5,188 bases of DNA from Candidatus Omnitrophota bacterium (GTDB lineage Bacteria; Omnitrophota; Koll11; Zapsychrales; Fredricksoniimonadaceae), in assembly GCA_015233705.1 (NCBI GenBank), contig JADFXE010000016.1, forward strand, positions 1-5,188. The letters run 5' to 3'. Shown in pieces: positions 1-5,133 of the stretch. The notes beneath the pieces are model-generated. The model ran no database searches and was not told the DNA's origin. It was given only the letters and a program-made list of their open reading frames with translations. Each line of letters starts with the position of its first letter. Position 1 is the stretch's first letter. A program made the position numbers and the translations under genes.

Positions 1-183
1 CGCGTCAGGGCCGCCGCGACCGGACATATGGTCGACATCTCTCTTCATACGACGACGGCCGCCGGGTCGATCGTCCTTATGATGAACATGGGCATGGACC
101 CTTTCCTGATCTGTTCAGCGGTAAATTTTTTTTTTGCTCAGCGTCTTTTGCGTCGAATCTGTCCGCATTGAAAGGAAGATTAT

Positions 184-199
184 GCGATATCGGATACGC
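184..199 (+). other. Small stem-loop 12 bases after the in-frame TGA (SECIS-like geometry)
   Basis: GCG at 184-186 pairs with CGC at 197-199 and TAT at 188-190 pairs with ATA at 194-196, with A187 bulged and a CGG loop at 191-193. The loop starts 19 bases after the TGA and has G as its second base. As I recall, bacterial SECIS elements need a short apical loop with a G in its first two positions about 16-37 bases downstream of the UGA, so the geometry fits. A six-pair stem occurs often by chance, so this is weak evidence for function. Confidence 0.2.
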
Positions 200-228
200 T
201 TTTTAAGAAGCTGGAGATTGATAAGGTT

Positions 229-501
229 ATGCCGGGGCATAATAATATTTTTTCTCGAGGCCGGGGATGTCAGAAGTGCCTGGGCTCCGGCTACAGCGGC
301 CGGGTCGGGATCCACGAGGTTCTGACTATGACGCCGGAGCTTAAGCGGAACATTCTTAGCCGGCTTGGCGAGCGGCAGATCAAGGATATCGGCCGCAGGG
401 AAGGCATGAGGACCATGCGCGAGGATGCCATGGCCAAGGCGGCGAAGGGGTTGACCACCCTTGAGGAAGTTGTTCGCGTGACCGCAGCGGATGAGAAGTG
501 A
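229..501 (+). CDS. Possible translated remnant: C-terminal zinc/helical segment of the first GspE-like ATPase
   Basis: If the TGA at 169-171 is a real stop, the first in-frame ATG after it is at 229 and would give a 90-residue product. It holds the second Cys pair of the zinc motif (residues 14 and 17) and the C-terminal helical domain, but no nucleotide-binding motif, so it could not be an ATPase. There is no convincing ribosome binding site: the purines before the ATG (around 221-226) are weak. I list it because a gene caller would probably report it. I think it is more likely just the 3' part of the longer gene than an independent protein. Confidence 0.35.
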   Translation: MPGHNNIFSRGRGCQKCLGSGYSGRVGIHEVLTMTPELKRNILSRLGERQIKDIGRREGMRTMREDAMAKAAKGLTTLEEVVRVTAADEK

Positions 502-507
502 TGGAGT

Positions 508-2211
508 ATGGAAACAATTCGTGAAAAAATCACGGCAGCGCTTCTTCAGTTCCCCGGGATAACTCCCCAGGAGATTGAGAAGGCCTCTGAATTTCACCGG
601 ACGCACGGCGTGTCTTTCGGGGACGCCCTGGTGCGTTGCGGGCTTTTGAGCGAGAAGGACTTGTTCCTTCTGTTGCTGCATGAGCTGCGTATCCCTTCGA
701 TCGATCTGAGCAAATTCAAGCTGGATGAGACGTTGAAGGAACTGGTCCCTGAACGGCTGGCGCGCCAGTACAGGCTTGTGCCGATCAGCACGCTCGGTGA
801 GAATATGACAGTTGCCCTGGCCGACCCTCTGAATGTCTTTGCCATTGATGATCTACGGGATATTACTGGCAAAAAAATCGATGTGGTCATGGGGGCCTCT
901 TCTCAGATCATTGAGGCCCTTAACAAGTTTTACGGGGAGGCGGGCCAGGGAAGTGTCGCCGAGGTCAGCAAGAATATTGATGTTGGGGATTTTGAGATTC
1001 TGTCTGATGGCGATGACAACGGCGCTGCGGCAGATGCTGACACTGGCGAGCAGGCGCCTATTATTCGAATGGTCAATCTGGTTATCAAGGAGGCGTTGCA
1101 TCAGCGGGCGTCCGATATTCACATGGAGCCGACCGAGACGGATATGCGCGTCCGTTATCGAGTGGACGGCGTTCTGCAGGATGTTCTGGAGATTCCCAAG
1201 GAGAGCCAGGGGGCGGTCATTGTGCGCATCAAGATCATGGCGCGCATCGATATCACGACGATGCAGGTGCCACAGGACGGGCGCTTCAAGATGCGGTTGT
1301 CCGGTAAGGAAGTGGATTTTCGCGTCTCGATTTTGCCGACGTCCCATGGCCCCAAGATTGTCATGCGTATCCTGGACCGCGAGAGTCTGTCGATTGGTTT
1401 GAGTCATTTGGGATTTTCCGACCATTCGATCGCGCATCTGGAGGATGCGATCATCAAGCCCTTCGGCATGATCCTGGTGACCGGGCCGACCGGCAGTGGA
1501 AAGTCCACGACCTTGTATTCGGTCATTAACCAGCTGAACAAGGTTGAGCGGAATATCATCACGGTCGAGGATCCGGTTGAGTATCTTATTGAGGGCCTGA
1601 CCCAGATCGAGGTGAACGCGGATATCGGGCTGACATTTGCCTCCGCGCTTCGTTCGATTTTGCGCCAGAGTCCGGATATCGTCATGGTTGGTGAGATCCG
1701 CGACAACGAGACGGCAGACATTGCGATTAAGGCGTCTTTGACCGGGCAACTGGTTTTTTCGACGCTGCACACCAATGATGCGGCTGGCGCGGTGACGCGC
1801 CTAGTGGATATGGAAGTCGAGCCTTTTCTGGTGGCGTCGAGTTTGATCCTGGTTTGCGCCCAGCGGCTCTGCCGAAAGATCTGTCCGCATTGCAAGGAAG
1901 AGGTGCAGGTCCCCGAGGAGGCGCTGAAGCGTTTTGAAGGCAAGCTGGATGCCCGGACTAAGTTTTTCACTGGCAAGGGCTGTGACCATTGCCGCCAGAG
2001 CGGTTATCTGGGCCGTTTCGGCGTGACGGAGACTCTGGTGATGAATGACGCGATCCGCGAGATGCTGCTTCAGGGCAAGTCACCGGATGAGATTAAGTCT
2101 TACGCCTGCCGAACCCAGGGCATGGTCACGTTGTGGGATGATGCGATCGAGCGCTTGAAACAGGGGCAGACGACCATTGAAGAAGTTTTAAGGATTGCTT
2201 CGAACGATTGA
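508..2211 (+). CDS. gspE: GspE/PilB-family type II secretion / type IV pilus assembly ATPase
   Basis: Complete 567-residue AAA-like hexameric ATPase that powers (pseudo)pilus assembly from the cytoplasmic face of the inner membrane. Residues 1-144 are a T2SSE_N/MshEN-type N domain ending at Y-G-E. An acidic linker follows (about 145-183), then the PAS-like N2 domain (A-S-D-I-H-M-E-P at 201-208, R-Y-R-V-D-G at 216-221, P-Q-D-G-R-F at 255-260). The C1 domain has Walker A GPTGSGKST at 326-334 (Lys332), the Asp box T-V-E-D-P-V-E-Y at 352-359, Walker B with V-G-E-I-R-D at 394-399, and the His box S-T-L-H-T-N-D at 418-424. Four zinc cysteines (C459, C462, C492, C495) have the 29-residue spacing I know from GspE/EpsE. 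The length is normal for the family. The ATG at 508 follows GAGAAG (493-498), and the frame upstream is closed by the stop at 499-501. The exact subfamily (gspE, pilB or mshE) is not decided. The MshEN motifs look degenerate, so c-di-GMP binding is doubtful. Confidence 0.96.
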   Translation: METIREKITAALLQFPGITPQEIEKASEFHRTHGVSFGDALVRCGLLSEKDLFLLLLHELRIPSIDLSKFKLDETLKELVPERLARQYRLVPISTLGENMTVALADPLNVFAIDDLRDITGKKIDVVMGASSQIIEALNKFYGEAGQGSVAEVSKNIDVGDFEILSDGDDNGAAADADTGEQAPIIRMVNLVIKEALHQRASDIHMEPTETDMRVRYRVDGVLQDVLEIPKESQGAVIVRIKIMARIDITTMQVPQDGRFKMRLSGKEVDFRVSILPTSHGPKIVMRILDRESLSIGLSHLGFSDHSIAHLEDAIIKPFGMILVTGPTGSGKSTTLYSVINQLNKVERNIITVEDPVEYLIEGLTQIEVNADIGLTFASALRSILRQSPDIVMVGEIRDNETADIAIKASLTGQLVFSTLHTNDAAGAVTRLVDMEVEPFLVASSLILVCAQRLCRKICPHCKEEVQVPEEALKRFEGKLDARTKFFTGKGCDHCRQSGYLGRFGVTETLVMNDAIREMLLQGKSPDEIKSYACRTQGMVTLWDDAIERLKQGQTTIEEVLRIASND

Positions 2212-2242
2212 ACTTTTTTGGTGTGTGTTTCCAGGGCTGATT

Positions 2243-2248
2243 TATAAT
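2243..2248 (+). promoter_or_regulatory. Perfect TATAAT -10 element before the MshEN gene
   Basis: The 57-base gap after the ATPase is the only sizeable gap between genes of the operon, and it holds an exact TATAAT. The best -35 match is poor (TTGGTG at 2218-2223, 19 bases upstream) and there is no extended TGn. It may be a weak internal promoter feeding the MshEN and GspF genes, or an AT-rich coincidence. Confidence 0.3.
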
Positions 2249-2268
2249 AATGGCGGGAGAAAGAGATT

Positions 2269-2724
2269 ATGTCCAGGTCCAGTCTTGAAAGACGTTTGAT
2301 GGGGGAGATCCTGGTCGAGCGCGGGCTGATCACGCCAGCGCAGCTGACCCGTGCGCTGGAAACCCAGCAGACGTTTGCCGCCGGGAAGTTCCTCGGTGAG
2401 ATCCTGATCCGCTTGGGGTATGTGACGGAGATCGATATTGTGACTGCGCTTGTTTTACAGTGTAATCTGCCGTATATTTCGGTGAGCAAGCACGAAATCG
2501 CCCCGGAGGTGATCAAGCTTATTCCGGCGGAGATCGCCCGGCGCGAAAAGCTTGTTCCGCTGGATCGTATCGGCAATATCCTGAGTGTTGTTATGCTCAA
2601 TCCTTTGGATGAAGACACCCATCATCAGTTGGAAATGATCACCGGCTGCCTGATCGCGACCTTCATCTCGACCCATAAGGAGATCGAGATGGCCCTCAAA
2701 CAATGTTACGGGGAGAGCGTCTAA
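2269..2724 (+). CDS. Stand-alone MshEN/T2SSE_N domain protein (possible c-di-GMP-binding regulator)
   Basis: A 151-residue soluble protein with no signal peptide or membrane segment. Two copies of the MshEN-type motif lie 31 residues apart: residues 10-34 (M-G-E-I-L-V-E-R-G-L-I, then L-x3-L-x2-Q) and 41-64 (L-G-E-I-L-I-R-L-G-Y-V, then a matching Q64). The rest resembles the N domain of the upstream ATPase, including N-P-L-D at 111-114 (ATPase D-P-L-N) and a terminal C-Y-G-E (ATPase F-Y-G-E), and the protein stops there with no ATPase domain. MshEN domains of MshE-type ATPases bind cyclic di-GMP. A stand-alone copy could act in trans on the ATPase or platform, which is inference. The usual first-position Arg of the motif is replaced in both copies (L10, F41), so binding is uncertain. 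The ATG at 2269 has GGGAGA at 2255-2260. The stop abuts the GspF start, which indicates co-translation. Confidence 0.88.
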   Translation: MSRSSLERRLMGEILVERGLITPAQLTRALETQQTFAAGKFLGEILIRLGYVTEIDIVTALVLQCNLPYISVSKHEIAPEVIKLIPAEIARREKLVPLDRIGNILSVVMLNPLDEDTHHQLEMITGCLIATFISTHKEIEMALKQCYGESV

Positions 2725-3939
2725 ATGCCTACGTTCCAGTACAAGGCCAAGGACGCGGAGGCCCGGACGATCACCGGCAAGATCATGGCGGCCGACGAGG
2801 CCCAGGTGATCGAGGAGCTTCGCAAGCGCCACCTTGTCATTACCGGAATTAAGGAAGAAAAAGCCACAGCGCTTTTTACGGTGTCTTCCCTGGAGAGCGC
2901 CAAGCCTATCAAGGTGGAGGATGTGGTCCTCTTCGCCCGTCAAATGGCGACTATGATCGACGCGGGAATTCCGATTATCCAGACCATGGAGGCTCTGGAA
3001 GAGCAGACCACGAACGTCTCATTCAAGAAGGTCCTGGGCACGATCAAGGACGATATTCGCCTGGGCAGCGGTCTTTCGGCGGCGTTCGCCAAACACGCCA
3101 AGGTCTTTGATAATCTTTTTGTGAATATGTTACGTGTGGGTGAGACGGGTGGCGTACTCACGACCGTGTTGGAAAGACTGGCCTCCTATATGGAAAAAGC
3201 AGAGCGCCTCAAACGCAAGGTATCCTCCGCGATGATCTACCCGATCACGATTGTCACAATGGCGTTTTTGGTCACCACACTTTTGATTATCAAGGTCGTT
3301 CCCACGTTCAAGACGATCTATGGTTCTTTTGGGCGGGAGCTGCCCTTTATGACCCAGATCCTGCTGGACTTCAGCGACACTATGCAGAAGAACTTTCCTT
3401 TCGTCATCGCCGGTATAGTCGCGTTTATTGTTGTTTTCGTTCTGCTCAAGCGGACGCCCCAGGGGGCGTACAAGATCGATTCTTGGAAGCTGAAGATGCC
3501 GGTCTTCGGGGACCTTATCTGCAAAGTTTCGGTCAGCCGGTTTTGTCGGACGCTTTCAGTCCTGCTTCAAAGCGGCGTGCCGATCCTGGAGTCTTTGGAT
3601 ATCGTCCGCAAGACCATCGGTAACCTTGTTCTGGAGCGGGTGATCGAAGAGGTCATCCAGAGCGTCCGGGAAGGCGAGAGTATGGCCGATCCTTTGGCAC
3701 GCAGCAAGGTCTTTCCGACGATGGTGACCAAGATGGTCGCGGTCGGGGAGCAGTCAGGACAGATGGACAAGATGCTGAGCAAGGTAGCGGAGTTTTACGA
3801 TGAGCAAGTCGATGCTGCGGTCGAGGGTTTGACGAGTTTAATTGAGCCTCTTATCATCGGGTTTCTGGGGATTGTCGTCGGGTTTATCGTTATGGCGCTT
3901 TTTATGCCGATTATCAATATTACACAGGTACTTCAGTAA
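2725..3939 (+). CDS. gspF: GspF/PilC-family inner-membrane platform protein
   Basis: Complete 404-residue platform protein of the T2SS/T4P machine, which couples the cytoplasmic ATPase to (pseudo)pilin polymerisation. The N terminus M-P-T-F-Q-Y-K-A-K-D and the following G-x-I-x-A-x-D-E pattern are typical of the family. Two T2SF repeats are visible: about 67-190 (L-F-A-R-Q-M-A-T-M-I-D-A-G at 69-81, V-G-E-T-G at 138-142) and about 270-394 (F-C-R-T-L-S-V-L-L-Q-S-G at 273-284, V-G-E-Q-S-G at 340-345). Three hydrophobic segments fit the usual topology: about 171-193, 225-242 and 373-396. Its ATG comes immediately after the preceding TAA, with GGGGAG at 2710-2715 inside the upstream gene, so expression is probably coupled to the MshEN protein. 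pilC is an equally valid family name here. I see nothing broken. Confidence 0.96.
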   Translation: MPTFQYKAKDAEARTITGKIMAADEAQVIEELRKRHLVITGIKEEKATALFTVSSLESAKPIKVEDVVLFARQMATMIDAGIPIIQTMEALEEQTTNVSFKKVLGTIKDDIRLGSGLSAAFAKHAKVFDNLFVNMLRVGETGGVLTTVLERLASYMEKAERLKRKVSSAMIYPITIVTMAFLVTTLLIIKVVPTFKTIYGSFGRELPFMTQILLDFSDTMQKNFPFVIAGIVAFIVVFVLLKRTPQGAYKIDSWKLKMPVFGDLICKVSVSRFCRTLSVLLQSGVPILESLDIVRKTIGNLVLERVIEEVIQSVREGESMADPLARSKVFPTMVTKMVAVGEQSGQMDKMLSKVAEFYDEQVDAAVEGLTSLIEPLIIGFLGIVVGFIVMALFMPIINITQVLQ

Positions 3940-3944
3940 GGGGA
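3938..3944 (+). promoter_or_regulatory. Ribosome binding site fixing the coiled-coil gene start at 3950
   Basis: AAGGGGA overlaps the GspF stop codon and lies 5 bases before ATG 3950. The frame is open further upstream, to an ATG at 3842 inside gspF, but that start would add 36 residues before an obvious signal peptide, so 3950 is the better start. Confidence 0.75.
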
Positions 3945-3949
3945 TATCC

Positions 3950-4957
3950 ATGAAACAGATCAGATCAATTGTTTTGGCGGTGCTTTTGGCAGGTCTTGCC
4001 TCCTTTGCTTGGGCCGGGGAGGAAGAAATGAGCTCGCAGGGTCTTGATGTGACCTTGACGGGGCTCAAAGAGAGCGTGGCGAGGCTTAACTCGGAGAATA
4101 AGAAGATTTCCGCGGTGAACGCAGCTCGCAGAGCCCAGGTCAAGCCCCTGCTAGCTAAATTGTCTGCCTTGAAGGCCGAAGGTGACCGTCTGGCCATGCA
4201 GGTCAAGGTTGTTGACGAGCAACCGCAGAAGAAGGTAGAAAATTTGCAGCCTCTTCAGGAAAAGTTGTCTGTGGTCAAGCTGTCTTTTGATCAGGCCCGT
4301 CGGACCGGGGAGACGGCGGAGGCTGATCTCGCGGCCCGGATGAAGGAAGATGCGGATCTGCAGTCTCAGATCGATCAGTTGCAGAAGTCGATCAGGGGTA
4401 TGAAGGCTGGCTGGACCATGGCGAATTTGGCAGCGACAAAGGAGGACCGTGACCGGCTGCAGCAGGATGTTCGGAGCGCAGCGGAAGAACTTTCCAAGAC
4501 CAAGGAAGAATGGCAGGCGGCCAAGAAGGCCTCTGAAGGCGGTGAGCGGTTGCAGGCGGTTCTTAAGGATCAACAGACCTTGCGTGAGGCAATCAAGAAC
4601 AGGAACGCAGAGCTGATCAACGTGAGACAGCGGGTCGCCGAACAGCAGGAACTTGCCCAGCAGGCAGAGGTCAAAGGCGTCTCGCCGCAGATATTGGCCC
4701 AGTTAGAGAAAGATGTCGCGGACAGCTCAGTGGCGGTCAAGAGCCTGGAAAAGGAACTTTCCACGGCCCAGGCGAACAGCGTTCGGCATGCCCGTACCAA
4801 GGCTGTGCGCTTTGAGAATGAAGAGAACCAATATCATGAACTTCAGGCACGTGCCAAGCGTCGTAAGGCAGAGCTCGATGCTTTGCGGAGACAAATGATT
4901 TTTTTGGATAAGAAAAAGTCTTCTTTGGAACGGGAGATCTATAAGCCTAAGTTCTAG
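3950..4957 (+). CDS. Secreted coiled-coil protein of unknown family in the T4P/T2SS operon
   Basis: The product is 335 residues. It starts with a clear Sec signal peptide: M-K-Q-I-R, a hydrophobic core (V-L-A-V-L-L-A-G-L-A), and an A-W-A cleavage site after residue 22, so it should be exported to the periplasm or beyond. There is no lipobox and no cysteine. From about residue 35 to the end it is rich in Lys, Glu, Gln, Ala and Leu, with heptad-like hydrophobic spacing, so it is probably mostly long coiled coil. Possible breaks lie near V-D-E-Q-P-Q (about 87-92) and K-G-V-S-P-Q (about 240-245). The C terminus is basic and ends K-P-K-F. I do not recognise the family. It starts 10 bases after gspF, so it probably belongs to the transcript and could be a periplasmic scaffold or alignment-type partner of the machine. 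That role is inferred only from location and fold. Confidence 0.85.
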   Translation: MKQIRSIVLAVLLAGLASFAWAGEEEMSSQGLDVTLTGLKESVARLNSENKKISAVNAARRAQVKPLLAKLSALKAEGDRLAMQVKVVDEQPQKKVENLQPLQEKLSVVKLSFDQARRTGETAEADLAARMKEDADLQSQIDQLQKSIRGMKAGWTMANLAATKEDRDRLQQDVRSAAEELSKTKEEWQAAKKASEGGERLQAVLKDQQTLREAIKNRNAELINVRQRVAEQQELAQQAEVKGVSPQILAQLEKDVADSSVAVKSLEKELSTAQANSVRHARTKAVRFENEENQYHELQARAKRRKAELDALRRQMIFLDKKKSSLEREIYKPKF

Positions 4958-4970
4958 GGAGGCAAGGATT

Positions 4971-4999
4971 TTGACAAATACCAGGGGTTGTGTTATAGT
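4971..4999 (+). promoter_or_regulatory. Near-consensus sigma70-type promoter with extended -10
   Basis: An exact TTGACA at 4971-4976 is followed by a 17-base spacer and TATAGT at 4994-4999. TG at 4991-4992 gives the extended form TGTTATAGT. Transcription would start near 5005-5007. The element lies 13 bases after the coiled-coil gene's stop and would drive the next gene, making it a separate transcription unit. No intrinsic terminator is visible between the two units, so readthrough from upstream is possible. Confidence 0.8.
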
Positions 5000-5013
5000 T
5001 GAAGTGAGAAGAC

Positions 5014-5072
5014 TTTCGGGCCCGACAGGCGCATCATACTAAAATCGCTTGTATTCGGGGAGAGCCCGGAAA
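5014..5072 (+). ncRNA. Predicted structured 5' leader, hairpin 1 (unassigned cis-regulatory RNA candidate)
   Basis: Just downstream of the predicted start point the RNA can fold into one long interrupted hairpin. The basal stem is 5014-5021 with 5064-5072 (eight pairs, one bulged G). CCG 5022-5024 then pairs with CGG 5056-5058. After a three-base bulge there is a seven-pair helix, 5025-5031 with 5046-5052 (one G-U), closing a 14-base A/T-rich loop. I do not recognise the consensus of any common riboswitch. No U-run follows, so it is not an intrinsic terminator. The pairing is read directly from the sequence; any regulatory role is inference. Confidence 0.4.
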
Positions 5073-5111
5073 ATGGTAAAAAGAAAGGAGGGCAAAGTAG
5101 TCCAGGTTTAA
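5073..5111 (+). CDS. 12-codon leader mini-ORF
   Basis: ATG 5073 to TAA 5109-5111 encodes a short basic peptide, M-V-K-R-K-E-G-K-V-V-Q-V. It starts at the foot of hairpin 1 and its stop codon opens the loop of hairpin 2. No good ribosome binding site precedes it, since the purines of the hairpin base (GGAAA) are too close. A leader-peptide role would be inference. It may equally be a chance ORF. Confidence 0.2.
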   Translation: MVKRKEGKVVQV

Positions 5112-5123
5112 TGTTAACCGGAC
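5100..5123 (+). promoter_or_regulatory. Leader hairpin 2 directly abutting the next gene's ribosome binding site
   Basis: GTCC 5100-5103 pairs with GGAC 5120-5123 and GGTT 5105-5108 pairs with AACC 5116-5119. A5104 is bulged and the loop is the seven bases 5109-5115. The 3' arm ends on the base before GGAG 5124-5127. A stem placed here could modulate ribosome access, or could be opened by translation of the mini-ORF whose stop is in its loop. No T-run follows, so it is not a terminator. Confidence 0.4.
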
Positions 5124-5133
5124 GGAGTGGTTG

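Larger units (their letters stand above)
1..501 (+). pseudogene. GspE/PilB-type secretion/pilus ATPase, C-terminal part, interrupted by in-frame TGA
   Basis: Frame 1 is open from the left edge to the TGA at 499-501 except for one in-frame TGA at codon 57 (169-171). The 166 codons align end to end with the C-terminal part of the complete ATPase next door: a His-box region (T7-G-H, L15-H-T), the M-D-P-F-L-I stretch, A-Q-R-L-L-R-R-I-C-P-H, then a second Cys pair C90-x2-C93, the G-Y-S-G-R-V-G-I-H-E motif and the T-L-E-E-V terminal helix. The Walker A and B motifs would lie left of the window. Codon 57 should be the second Cys of the CPxC zinc pair. The His box is also abnormal: family T-N-D reads T-T-T, and F-S-T reads D-I-S. 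It could be a true pseudogene, a sequence with errors near a contig end, or (less likely) a gene that recodes TGA. I see a homologous ATPase tail with certainty; whether it is functional is open. Confidence 0.8.

Noticed and set aside
115..681. Minus-strand open frame of 188 codons across the junction of the two ATPase genes
   Set aside because: It overlaps clear GspE homology on the + strand and shows no domain of its own.
853..1770. Long open frame on the minus strand (305 codons) opposite the second ATPase
   Set aside because: It is the antisense shadow of a strongly conserved ATPase gene. It shows no recognisable domain and has no place in the operon layout.
2182..2220. Terminator-like pairing of GAAGTT (2182-2187) with AACTTT (2211-2216) followed by a T-run at the end of the second ATPase gene
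   Set aside because: The stem is A/T-rich, about seven pairs, with a loop of over 20 bases, and most of it is coding sequence. It is too weak to call an intrinsic terminator, and the next genes look co-directional and coupled.
3842..3949. Upstream extension of the coiled-coil protein to an ATG at 3842
   Set aside because: It would lie wholly inside gspF and place 36 extra residues before a textbook signal peptide. ATG 3950 has its own ribosome binding site.
4971..5042. A 23-codon ORF with a TTG start at 4971, preceded by GGGAGG at 4957-4962
   Set aside because: It overlaps the near-consensus promoter (its TTG is the start of the -35 box), encodes no recognisable motif, and is short enough to arise by chance. 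The promoter reading explains the bases better.
5005..5130. c-di-GMP-I (GEMM) riboswitch in the leader, suggested by GGGCAAAG at 5090-5097
   Set aside because: The required conserved parts (an ACAGGGCAAACC-like segment with a GAAA-capped stem and the GCAAAGCC segment) are absent. Only a short purine-rich string matches.
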